Assembly (NCBI RefSeq): GCF_900110295.1
Contig: NZ_FODF01000007.1
Location: 1-64,000, forward strand
DNA length: 64,000 bases
Source: Peptostreptococcus russellii
GTDB lineage: Bacteria > Bacillota > Clostridia > Peptostreptococcales > Peptostreptococcaceae
Reading direction: 5' to 3'
Below are positions 34,430 to 42,833 of this stretch, in pieces (the first letter of the stretch is position 1; every line of letters starts with the position of its first letter). The position numbers were made by a program, and so were the translations under genes. Below the pieces are notes generated by a model, which saw only the letters and a list, made by a program, of their open reading frames with translations, did not search any database and was not told the DNA's origin.

Positions 34430-36085
34430 TTAATCAAAGTCTGTTAATTTTAAACTTTTTTCTATTATTTCATCAACTTTTTTCATTAAATACTCTTTTT
34501 CACTTGTATTTGTTTGATTTAATATATCTTTTCCTGTATTTTCAAGCATTTTATAATTTTCATCTATAAAAATATATGTTTCTAGAAGTCTATATGGGTA
34601 ATATTCATATACAGAATTGCCCATTTTCTTTAAAAAAGCCTGCATATAAGTTTCATAAATACTAGAATTTAAAATAGCTAGAAGATATGGGTAAGAGATT
34701 AAATCCTTAAATTCATCTTTTATAGTGAAGAAATATATATCTGCACTAAAAAAGGAGTTATCTTTATCTAGAGCAAATCTATTATTTTTACTCTTAAAAG
34801 GATATATTATCTTTTCCTGTTCGAAAATCTTTTCCTGTCTTCCCCACTGTAAATGATACCAGCGTCTGATTCCACGAACTACCTCTCTTCTACTTTCTAG
34901 TTTATTCCTATAATTTAGAAGATGTATCCTTAATTCTCCCTCATCAAGTTCCTTAATGGAGTCTGTATACAAGAGAACTTTTTTACTTTCTTCTATATTA
35001 TAACTTTTTATGTTTTTTGACTTGATCCATTTTTTACATAGATGACAATCAATCTTTTTTATAAGGTCAGAATCTGTATCTGTAATAAAAGCCTTATCAC
35101 AACCTGTTATTACACCTTGGTAGCTATCTACAATATCTCCCAGCTTATATCTTACCTTATCTTTAATTGAATCCATTATTACTTTTTCTTTTTTAGTAAT
35201 AACAGCCCATGATGTATCGTCTTTAAATAAAACTCCATCATTATTTATATTAGTACCCGATAAAAGATGTTCTAAATCCTCTTTATTATGAATTATTTTA
35301 ATCTTTACATCTTTTTTGTGTGAATTATCTTTTGAAGCTGTATTCTTTCTAAAAGTTATTATACACGGAGATATCCCTATATGTTTTGAAAATACATCAC
35401 AATTTCTAAAATCTAATATACTGATTATCTCCGTGTTATTTTCTAAAAATTTTCTTACATATAAAGCTGACTGTGATTCAAGAAAGTATCTTGGAACTAT
35501 ATATGAACATATTCCACCTTCTTTTAAATAATCTATAGCTCTCTTAAAAAAACAATAATATATATCAGACTTATTAATATATACCTCTCCATAGCACTTT
35601 CTCAAAGCTTTGGAATAGTCTGCATCAATACTTTTATGTCCAACATATGGGGGATTTCCTATTATATAGTCAAACATCCCCTCTTTTATTTTTTTATTTT
35701 GAGGAAATAATGCATCGTCAATAAATATGTTTTTGTTGATTGATGCAAAGTTTTCATATTTATTTCTAATGTATTTTTTTAAAATGTTAGCGGAACCTTT
35801 ATCTTTTTCAATGGCATATAAACTTTTGCTAAAGATATCCAATACTTCAGACTTATTGCTTTCCTTTTCTACAAAGTAGTTGATTACTTCGCTAAAAAAA
35901 AGTCCACAACCTGAAGCAATATCTAGAATTTTAATCTCTTTTGAAATAGCTGTATCTTTAAATAGCTCTTCCACCATCAACTTTACAATTGATTCTGGAG
36001 TATAATATATACCGTCTTTTTTGCATTTCAAATTATCTAAAGCATCTCTATATTCCCTTGAAGCACTATAAAGATTCACATCCAT
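34430..36085 (-). CDS. camA: CamA-like orphan N6-adenine DNA methyltransferase
   Basis: A 551-residue gamma-class adenine methylase. The SAM-binding 'DIASGCG' is at 55-61, the catalytic NPPY at 144-147, and a long C-terminal target-recognition region follows. The sequence matches C. difficile CamA well beyond the generic motifs, for example 'GVITGCDKAFI', 'KWIKSKNIKSY', 'GIRRWYHLQWGR' and 'NRFALD..NSFFSAD'. CamA methylates the last A of CAAAAA and affects sporulation and biofilm. No restriction enzyme or specificity gene is nearby, so it is an orphan. The neighbours ptsI, ptsH and an amidase-like gene also recall the C. difficile setting. The methylated site here is not known. Confidence 0.82.
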   Translation of the reverse strand: MDVNLYSASREYRDALDNLKCKKDGIYYTPESIVKLMVEELFKDTAISKEIKILDIASGCGLFFSEVINYFVEKESNKSEVLDIFSKSLYAIEKDKGSANILKKYIRNKYENFASINKNIFIDDALFPQNKKIKEGMFDYIIGNPPYVGHKSIDADYSKALRKCYGEVYINKSDIYYCFFKRAIDYLKEGGICSYIVPRYFLESQSALYVRKFLENNTEIISILDFRNCDVFSKHIGISPCIITFRKNTASKDNSHKKDVKIKIIHNKEDLEHLLSGTNINNDGVLFKDDTSWAVITKKEKVIMDSIKDKVRYKLGDIVDSYQGVITGCDKAFITDTDSDLIKKIDCHLCKKWIKSKNIKSYNIEESKKVLLYTDSIKELDEGELRIHLLNYRNKLESRREVVRGIRRWYHLQWGRQEKIFEQEKIIYPFKSKNNRFALDKDNSFFSADIYFFTIKDEFKDLISYPYLLAILNSSIYETYMQAFLKKMGNSVYEYYPYRLLETYIFIDENYKMLENTGKDILNQTNTSEKEYLMKKVDEIIEKSLKLTDFD

Positions 36086-36097
36086 TCTCCTCTCAAA

Positions 36098-37060
36098 TTA
36101 TCGATAATTAACTCTATCTTTTATAATTTTATCTCTATTAGAGTCAATATAATTTAAAATACCATCGCTTATTCCATCTGCTATTTCCTGTCTTGTTTCT
36201 TCATCTTGAAGCCTTTCTCCATCTGCCTCATTAGAAATAAATCCACACTGCACTATTACAGAAGGCATATCTGTATAAAGAAGCATATCAAAATTTTTGC
36301 TACTGATTCCCCTATCCTTGAAATCTACAAAGGACAATGTTGTAGATTGAATAGACTGGGCTAAATCTTTAGACAACATAGTTCTTGCTTTTTGTTTTTC
36401 TAGCTTCTTTTTCTTAATTTCTTCCTCTTTTTTTAATCTTTTTTCTTTTTCAGATTCACTTTCTTTTTTATCAATATCTTTTTCTGAAAGTTTCTCTGAA
36501 TCTGATTCTTCTTCGCTGTCTTTTTTAAGCTTTATGCTGGCTTTTTCCTCATCTGCAATATTTTTTGTTGAAAGCAGGCTAGAATAATAAGTATCCATCC
36601 CCTGTGCCTCATTTGATTTTCCCTGTGCATTTAATCTTATTGATACCAATGCATCTGCATTGTGTTTTTTAAGGGCCGCAACCCTTTCTTTGGTATCTAC
36701 ATTATCGTCATACTCTCTGGTAAGCCAAACCTTAACATCTTCATGCCTATCTAAATTAGCCTTTATTCTCTTAGCTATATCTAAATTTATATCTTTCTCT
36801 TTCATGCTTCCGTCAGGTGTAGCTAAACCTTCATTAATACCACCTTTAGCTGGGTCTATTGCTATATTAATAATCCTTTGCTTTTCTCTATCAATCTCTT
36901 CTTGAGATTTAACAGCAGGCTCAGGCTCTTTTTTTGAAGCTACATATCCTTTTATACCTAAAAAAACTCTAGAAAGAAGAAATATAAATAAAACAAATAT
37001 AAAGACAACTAGAAATAACCTTTTTTTATTTATTTTCCCTTTTCTATTTATTTTTTTCAT
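36098..37060 (-). CDS. Degenerate N-acetylmuramoyl-L-alanine amidase (Amidase_3 fold, probably inactive)
   Basis: A 320-residue protein with an N-terminal membrane anchor (about 14-36) and an Amidase_3 domain outside. The zinc-binding residues are altered: the first His of the family's DPGHGG is Lys72 (DPAKGG), the second His of SIH is Arg142 (SIRLNA), and the catalytic Glu of the final motif is Gln271 (VQCGFISN). Only Glu88 is kept. A Lys/Glu-rich insertion of about 60 residues (165-228) interrupts the domain. The fold looks intact, so it may bind peptidoglycan or regulate a true amidase. The gene ends 12 bases before camA. Confidence 0.8.
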   Translation of the reverse strand: MKKINRKGKINKKRLFLVVFIFVLFIFLLSRVFLGIKGYVASKKEPEPAVKSQEEIDREKQRIINIAIDPAKGGINEGLATPDGSMKEKDINLDIAKRIKANLDRHEDVKVWLTREYDDNVDTKERVAALKKHNADALVSIRLNAQGKSNEAQGMDTYYSSLLSTKNIADEEKASIKLKKDSEEESDSEKLSEKDIDKKESESEKEKRLKKEEEIKKKKLEKQKARTMLSKDLAQSIQSTTLSFVDFKDRGISSKNFDMLLYTDMPSVIVQCGFISNEADGERLQDEETRQEIADGISDGILNYIDSNRDKIIKDRVNYR

Positions 37061-37073
37061 AAGCTCTCCTCAA

Positions 37074-37868
37074 CTAATCTATGTTGAAAAATTCTTTTAG
37101 AACCTGCACTACTCCATAGTCATTATTAGAAGGTGCGCTAAATCTACATATCTGCTTAACCTCATCTATAGCATTATCCATAGCATAACTATAATATGCA
37201 GAGTTTAACATATCAAAATCATTCATCTGATCTCCAAATGCCATTGTTTCCTTATCAGTTATATTAAGCATCTTCTGTATCTTCTTTATACTAGTTCCTT
37301 TACTTGAATTCTTTGGAATAATATCCAACCATTCAAAACCTGAAGTACAAACTGTTGCAATATCTCCAAATTCTTCAACAAGTTTTTCAAAGTCACTATC
37401 ATAACCGTCTTTTGAATAAACTGAAAACTTTACTGGAAGTTCTTCTATATTATCAAAGTTCTTTACGACCTTATGCTTAGGAAGAAATAGTTCAGCATTT
37501 TTTCTTGATTGTTCATCATTTAAGTCATCTATATATGAATATTCTTTTGTACAATAAATAACTTTCTTGTCATCCTTTAACGTCTTTATTCTTTTCAAAA
37601 CTTTATCTCTAATATCTGAACTTAAATATTCTACATGTGCTATTTTTCCATCTATTTCTATTACAGATCCGTTTTCAGCTATAAATATCATATCATCTTG
37701 ATATTTTTTAAACTGTTCTTTTATACTTGCTAGCTGTCTTCCACTAGCTGCACAAAACTGAACCCCTTTTTCTTTTAAAGCCTTGAAAACTTTCCCAAAT
37801 TCAGGGCTCATTTCTTTATTATCATCTAAAAATGTTCCATCTAAATCTACAATTACTAACTTTACCAT
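37074..37868 (-). CDS. Cof-type HAD-IIB family phosphatase
   Basis: A 264-residue HAD hydrolase of the Cof/YidA type, which dephosphorylate sugar phosphates, FMN or PLP. The nucleophile motif VDLDGT is at 7-12 (Asp8, Asp10), motif II is 'CAASGRQ', the cap is IIB-type, and 'AFGDQMNDFDML' gives the metal-binding Asp pair. The substrate cannot be predicted. It is 13 bases upstream of the amidase-like gene and probably heads the operon running into camA. Confidence 0.9.
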   Translation of the reverse strand: MVKLVIVDLDGTFLDDNKEMSPEFGKVFKALKEKGVQFCAASGRQLASIKEQFKKYQDDMIFIAENGSVIEIDGKIAHVEYLSSDIRDKVLKRIKTLKDDKKVIYCTKEYSYIDDLNDEQSRKNAELFLPKHKVVKNFDNIEELPVKFSVYSKDGYDSDFEKLVEEFGDIATVCTSGFEWLDIIPKNSSKGTSIKKIQKMLNITDKETMAFGDQMNDFDMLNSAYYSYAMDNAIDEVKQICRFSAPSNNDYGVVQVLKEFFNID

Positions 37869-38220
37869 TAAGACCTCCCAAATACATTGTTATCATAGTT
37901 ATTATATCACAGTATAGCACTTTCTACTAATATAATAGATTTTTATTTTATATAATAACTATAGTCTTATTTTTCCCTTATTTCATACAATTATTCAATT
38001 TTATCACTTAATTTCATTATTTTTTTCTTTAAGTTTTTTATATGTTTTTTTTAGTTATCAACTAAAAAACCATCACAAAACATTTTAAAATAATTTAAAT
38101 TGTTTTTATAACTATTTATTAAAATTAATCAACATCTAATTTTATTTTCTCTCTTTACTACTGACAAAATATTTAATATAATAGTTAATGTGTAACTTAG
38201 AATGTAAAGAAGGTGATTTT
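37869..38220. other. Divergent intergenic stretch between HAD and LCP genes
   Basis: About 350 bases, very AT-rich, holding the promoter of the first LCP gene (38154-38182) and presumably that of the HAD-camA operon on the other strand. No gene or RNA structure stands out. Confidence 0.6.
38154..38182 (+). promoter_or_regulatory. Promoter of the first LCP gene
   Basis: TTTACT (38154-38159), 17 bases and TATAAT (38177-38182), about 38 bases before the TTG start. Confidence 0.55.
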
Positions 38221-39270
38221 TTGTCTGGTCTTAGAAAGTTCGTAATCTTTCTAGCGCTATTGGTAGTTGCAATACCGGCATGTTTTGCTACTGTTGTATA
38301 CTCAAAATTGAAAACAATGCAAGTCGATGGTGACTTTGATATGCTTGCTTCAAATCAATATAAATATGATAATCAGATTGTAAATATATTATTGGTCGGA
38401 AGTGATGCACGTCCTGGAGAAACTGTATCAAGATCCGATTCAATGATGATACTTACAGTTGACAATAAACATAAGAAGCTTAAACTTACTTCACTTGGTA
38501 GAGATACTTTTGTAGATATACCAGGTCATGGTTTCCAAAAGCTTACTCATGCCTACGCATTTGGTAAAGAAAAGCTTCTAATTGAAACTATCGAAAAAAA
38601 CTTTAAGCTCGATCTTCAAAACTATGCTAAAGTCGACTTTTTCTCATTTATTGATATCGTTGACGCAATTGGTGGTATAGATGTAACGCTTACTGAACCC
38701 GAGATTAATGAAATGAATAAGTTTATAAAGGAATGTTATAGTTGGGATCAAAAGAAAAACAAACCGCCTATGCAACTGTTAAAAAAACCTGGTGAGCAAA
38801 AACTTGCAGGGTATCAAGCATTAGCATTTGCTAGAATTAGACACAATGACGGTACAATGGAAAGAGATGATAGACAGAGACAGGTTATTGAGGCCATTAT
38901 TAAAAAGGTAGACACTATGCCAGTGTCAAAATATCCAAAATTATTGGACTCAATATTACCGTATGTAAAAACAAATATGAATCCTGGACAGATTATGTCA
39001 CTTGGTATGACTGTTTTAAATCTTGGAGATTTGCATTTAACTACTATGCAATTCCCACTACATCCTGAAAATGAAATTAGACTTCCAGAATCAGGTTATG
39101 TAATACCATTTGAACAATATGAAATTCCACTACTTCATGAATTCATATTTGATAATAAAAAACCTAGTCAACAGGATATAGAAGAAGCTACTAGAGCTTG
39201 GAAGGAAAAGGGGGAACAGTCTCAATATACTGATGACCCAGAATATATGAGTGCTCCATCTTATGAATAG
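38221..39270 (+). CDS. LytR-CpsA-Psr (LCP) family wall-polymer ligase
   Basis: A 349-residue LCP protein with a single N-terminal membrane helix (about 6-28) and an extracellular LCP domain ('NILLVGSDARPGE..SRSDSMMILT', 'SLGRDTFVDIPGHG', 'YQALAFARIRHNDG...RDDRQRQV'). LCP enzymes transfer lipid-linked teichoic acids or capsules to peptidoglycan. The conserved Arg and Asp residues for pyrophosphate binding are present. The frame could begin at an ATG 11 codons earlier, but AGAAGGTG lies right before the TTG at 38221. It is followed by a terminator and a second LCP gene. Confidence 0.92.
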   Translation: MSGLRKFVIFLALLVVAIPACFATVVYSKLKTMQVDGDFDMLASNQYKYDNQIVNILLVGSDARPGETVSRSDSMMILTVDNKHKKLKLTSLGRDTFVDIPGHGFQKLTHAYAFGKEKLLIETIEKNFKLDLQNYAKVDFFSFIDIVDAIGGIDVTLTEPEINEMNKFIKECYSWDQKKNKPPMQLLKKPGEQKLAGYQALAFARIRHNDGTMERDDRQRQVIEAIIKKVDTMPVSKYPKLLDSILPYVKTNMNPGQIMSLGMTVLNLGDLHLTTMQFPLHPENEIRLPESGYVIPFEQYEIPLLHEFIFDNKKPSQQDIEEATRAWKEKGEQSQYTDDPEYMSAPSYE

Positions 39271-39274
39271 TAAA

Positions 39275-39310
39275 GAAAAAAGTGTTGTAAACTTACAACA
39301 CTTTTTATTT
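39275..39310 (+). terminator. Terminator after the first LCP gene
   Basis: A perfect 10-base-pair stem AGTGTTGTAA/TTACAACACT (39281-39302) with A-run and T-run flanks, right after the stop codon. Confidence 0.9.
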
Positions 39311-39479
39311 TTTATTAACTACTATTGACATTAAAGTTTTTCAATAGTATAATCAACCTCTAATATTTTAAAAATACTTTTTTATAACTATTATGCTGAA
39401 ATTAATATTTATATTGTAAAATTGTATAAATAGACTCTGTTGTATTTTACAATGGATCAAATATGAAAGGATGAAAAAT

Positions 39480-40460
39480 ATGTCTAAATTGAAAAAGATA
39501 GTAATATTTTTATTTATACTTGTTATAGCTCTTCCAGTAGCAGCCTTTGGTATTACTTCTTCTTTTGTTGGAAATATGCATGATTCAAAGCTTAATACTG
39601 AATCTCTAAATGATTTATCATATGCCAATAAAGAAGGTATAAAAAATATACTTATAATGGGAAGTGATGCTAGACCAGGTGAAAAAACTTCTAGAACAGA
39701 TTCTATGATGATTCTTACTATTGACAAGATTCATAAGGATATAAAGATAACATCTCTTGCTAGAGATACTTTTGTAGATATACCAGGTCACGGTTATTCA
39801 AAACTTACTCATGCCTACGCATATGGTAAGGAAGATCTACTTATAAAAACAATTGAAAAAAACTTTGGAATAGATATAAACGACTTTGTTCTTATTAACT
39901 TTGAATCATTTATAGCCATAATCGATTCATTGGGTGGAGTAACTGTCGATGTTACTCAAAACGAAATAAATGAACTAAATAAATTTATTCCGGAAACATA
40001 TAAGTGGAGCACTAACAAGGACAAGGGCGAAATGAAGCTTATAGAACATCCAGGAGAGCAGAAATTAAACGGATACCAGGCTCTTTCATTTGCTAGAATA
40101 AGACACAATGACAGTGCCTTTGGAAGAGATAATAGACAGCGTATGATTGTTGCCAGTGTAATGAAGGAAATAAAGAACACTCCAAAAATAAAATATCCAT
40201 TCCTGCTAAAGGCTGCATCACCATATATCAAGACTAATATGACTACTCTTGATATACTAAAGAGTGCTTTAAATGTAGCATTTATCGGAACTGACAATAT
40301 TAAGCAGATGGAATTCCCTATTGTAGATCCTCCAGGATATTCTACTGGTGGTATACTAGGAAGACATGGTTGGGTTCTTAGATTTGAAGATTCTACTGTA
40401 GAAGATTTAAAGAACTTCATTTTCAACGATATAGAGTTTAAACCTGGAATTGGAAAATAA
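39480..40460 (+). CDS. Second LytR-CpsA-Psr (LCP) family protein
   Basis: A 326-residue LCP protein, clearly a paralogue of the one just upstream (shared 'GSDARPGEKTSRTDSMMILT', 'ARDTFVDIPGHGYSKLTHAYA', 'ARIRHNDSAFGRDNRQR'). It has one N-terminal membrane helix. AAAGGATGA lies before the ATG at 39480; an ATG three codons earlier overlaps that site. Each LCP gene has its own terminator, so the two can be expressed separately, perhaps for different polymers. Confidence 0.92.
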   Translation: MSKLKKIVIFLFILVIALPVAAFGITSSFVGNMHDSKLNTESLNDLSYANKEGIKNILIMGSDARPGEKTSRTDSMMILTIDKIHKDIKITSLARDTFVDIPGHGYSKLTHAYAYGKEDLLIKTIEKNFGIDINDFVLINFESFIAIIDSLGGVTVDVTQNEINELNKFIPETYKWSTNKDKGEMKLIEHPGEQKLNGYQALSFARIRHNDSAFGRDNRQRMIVASVMKEIKNTPKIKYPFLLKAASPYIKTNMTTLDILKSALNVAFIGTDNIKQMEFPIVDPPGYSTGGILGRHGWVLRFEDSTVEDLKNFIFNDIEFKPGIGK

Positions 40461-40497
40461 GTTCCCTAAAAATATTAATATCAAAAATTAAAAATTT

Positions 40498-40548
40498 AAA
40501 CCGGCTCTTTTTATTTGAAATGTACTAACAAATTGGAGTCGGTTTTTT
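40498..40548 (+). terminator. Terminator after the second LCP gene
   Basis: AAACCGGCTC (40498-40507) pairs with GAGTCGGTTT (40536-40545) with one G-U, around a long loop, followed by TTT. It is weaker than the neighbouring terminators because of the 28-base loop. Confidence 0.6.
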
Positions 40549-40691
40549 ATTGATAGTACATAGATAATGTTTACTTATTTATTATTTACTGTTATAAAAT
40601 ATTACACTATTTATTAGCAATATATAGTATAATATTCTTGTATTTGAGAATTTAATTTCTATTCCAATACTATATTTGAAAGGTGGAAAGT

Positions 40692-41267
40692 ATGAAAATG
40701 AAACTACTTTTGATTGTAAAAATTGTTTTTTTGACCTTTATTTCTATAATACTTATTTTAGAAGGGATGATAATTTATGGATCTAGAAATAACTTCTCTC
40801 CAGATGCAGAATATATTATGGTTCTTGGGGCAAAGCTACATGGTTCAAAACCCTCTAGATCGCTTTTAAACAGGATGAACACTGCTCTAGTATATATGAA
40901 GCGCTACCCTAATATGAAGCTTATAGCAACTGGAGGACAGGGTTCAGATGAGCTTATCCCAGAAGCTCTTGCTATTAAAAACTTTTTTTTAGAAAAAGGT
41001 ATCTCTCCAGATAGAATATTACTTGAAGATAAATCAGAGAATACCTTTGAAAATATGAAATTTGCTAGAGAGCTTATTGACAAAAAAGGTCCTGTGAAAG
41101 TTAATATAGTCAGCAATAACTATCATATTCTAAGGGCAAAAATGCTAGCAGAAAGAAATAATTTTCAAGCATATGGAGTACCTGCCAAAACTCCTAAAAC
41201 TGTTTTGCTAAAGTCTTATTTTAGAGAAGCTCTTGCTCTAGTAAAATCTTATTTTTTAGATCGATAG
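40692..41267 (+). CDS. YdcF family (DUF218) membrane-anchored protein
   Basis: A 191-residue protein with one N-terminal membrane helix (about 5-27) and a DUF218/YdcF domain ('YIMVLGAKLHGSKPSRSLLNRM', 'IATGGQGSDELIPEA', 'SENTFENMKFAR', 'SNNYHILRA'). Members such as SanA and ElyC are linked to envelope integrity and lipid-carrier metabolism. It lies directly after two LCP genes, consistent with a surface-polymer role. The ATG at 40692 follows AAAGGTGG. Confidence 0.88.
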   Translation: MKMKLLLIVKIVFLTFISIILILEGMIIYGSRNNFSPDAEYIMVLGAKLHGSKPSRSLLNRMNTALVYMKRYPNMKLIATGGQGSDELIPEALAIKNFFLEKGISPDRILLEDKSENTFENMKFARELIDKKGPVKVNIVSNNYHILRAKMLAERNNFQAYGVPAKTPKTVLLKSYFREALALVKSYFLDR

Positions 41268-41324
41268 TTATATGGTAAAATTGGAAAATTAATATATAAA
41301 AGTATGAAATAAAGTTTTCTACAT

Positions 41325-41357
41325 AAAAAAGAGACAGGTAATTACCTGTCTCCTTTT
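41325..41357. terminator. Bidirectional terminator between ydcF-like and symporter genes
   Basis: A 22-base perfect palindrome, GAGACAGGTA and its complement (41331-41352), flanked by an A-run and a T-run, serves the convergent genes. Confidence 0.9.
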
Positions 41358-41381
41358 TAATTTATATAAAGCTTAAATATT

Positions 41382-42731
41382 TTATAATATATTTCTCTCT
41401 TCTGCACTAACAAGCGCCTTCTTAACTACCTTAGAAAGGCCAACTAGACCAATTACGTTTGGTATTACCATTATACCATTAAACATATCTGCTAATTGCC
41501 ATACAAGCTCAACATGAAGAGCTGTACCAAGTATTATAAATAATAATACGATTATTCTAAATGGATTAAGAGCTTTTGGTCCAAATAGGTATTTGATATT
41601 TGCTTCAGCAAAGAAGTACCAACCTATTATAGTTGAGAATGCAAAGAAAAGAAGAGCTATTGCTACGAAAACTATACCGAAATGACCGAATCCCATTTCA
41701 AAGGCTTTCTGAGTAGCTTCTATTCCTGTTGCACCAGATAAATTTGCACCTGTAGCAATTATTACTAAGGCTGTTATTGTTAAAACTACAAATGTATCTA
41801 TAAATACACCTACTATTGCAACAAGACCCTGCTGAGTAGGATCGTCAACTTTAGCTACTGCATGTGCATGTGGAGTTGAACCCATACCAGCTTCATTTGA
41901 GAATAATCCTCTTGCAACACCATATCTAACAGCATCTTTCATTGCAACACCTGCTGCACCACCAAGAACTGCTGAAGGATCAAAGGCACCTACAAATATT
42001 TGCTTAAATGCTACTCCAGTTTCCTTGCCCATTATTACAAGTATTATTATACCACCTACGATATAAAATGCAGCCATGATAGGAACTAGTTTTTCTGTAA
42101 AAGAAGCTATTCTTCCTATACCACCTATAAATATAAATCCAGCTAGAAAAGCTAGAACTACACCTACTATTAGTGGATTGATATTAAAAGCTGACTTAAA
42201 TGCAACACCAATTGAGTTTGCCTGAACCATATTACCTATGAAACCTAAGGCTATAATAATTGATACCGCAAATAAAGATGATAAAAATTTACTGTGCATA
42301 CCATATCTTAAATAGTAAGCTGGACCACCTGTAACTTGACCATCTACTTCTTTCTTGTAAGTCTGTGCCAATACTGCTTCTGCAAATATTGTAGACATAC
42401 CAAAGAAAGCACTGATCCACATCCAGAATATTGCTCCTGGACCACCTGAAACAATAGCTGTAGCTGCACCTGCAAGGTTACCTGTACCTACCTGTGCTGC
42501 TATAGCTGTAGCAAGAGATTGGAAAGACGACATACCATCTTTACCTGCTTTTTCACCCTTTAAAGTGAAACCTCCAAAAGCTTGCTTAAATGCCTTACCA
42601 AACTTTCTTATTTGTATACCTCTTAAATTAATAGTAAAGAAGATTCCGCAACCTACGAGCATAACAATAAGAATTTTTCCCCATAAAATATCATTTATGG
42701 CCTGAACAATTGTTAGTAATTGATCATTCAT
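41382..42731 (-). CDS. Alanine/glycine:cation symporter (AGCS family)
   Basis: A 449-residue sodium-coupled amino-acid carrier with about 11 helices. The AGCS signatures are 'SFQSLATAIAAQVGTGNLAGAATAI' and 'GLFSNEAGMGSTPHAHAVA'. The family imports Ala, Gly or D-Ala. The ATG at 42731 has GGGGGTG 6-7 bases upstream. That ribosome-binding site is exactly complementary to a CACCCCCA further upstream (see 42738-42818). No glycine riboswitch is visible, although one often precedes such genes. Confidence 0.93.
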   Translation of the reverse strand: MNDQLLTIVQAINDILWGKILIVMLVGCGIFFTINLRGIQIRKFGKAFKQAFGGFTLKGEKAGKDGMSSFQSLATAIAAQVGTGNLAGAATAIVSGGPGAIFWMWISAFFGMSTIFAEAVLAQTYKKEVDGQVTGGPAYYLRYGMHSKFLSSLFAVSIIIALGFIGNMVQANSIGVAFKSAFNINPLIVGVVLAFLAGFIFIGGIGRIASFTEKLVPIMAAFYIVGGIIILVIMGKETGVAFKQIFVGAFDPSAVLGGAAGVAMKDAVRYGVARGLFSNEAGMGSTPHAHAVAKVDDPTQQGLVAIVGVFIDTFVVLTITALVIIATGANLSGATGIEATQKAFEMGFGHFGIVFVAIALLFFAFSTIIGWYFFAEANIKYLFGPKALNPFRIIVLLFIILGTALHVELVWQLADMFNGIMVIPNVIGLVGLSKVVKKALVSAEERNIL

Positions 42732-42737
42732 GTAAAA

Positions 42738-42818
42738 CACCCCCAAAGTATTTATAATATATATATATTAATCGGATGTCGGAAATCCGAAAAATATCTT
42801 TATTATTACCTGGGGGTG
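42738..42818 (-). promoter_or_regulatory. Inverted repeat covering the symporter ribosome-binding site
   Basis: On the minus strand CACCCCCA (42818-42811) can pair perfectly with TGGGGGTG (42745-42738), which contains the symporter's ribosome-binding site. Between them a TCGGAT/ATCCGA hairpin could form. If the transcript starts upstream of 42818 this would hide the ribosome-binding site; whether it does is not known. Confidence 0.35.
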
Positions 42819-42833
42819 ACTACTTCTTGGCTA

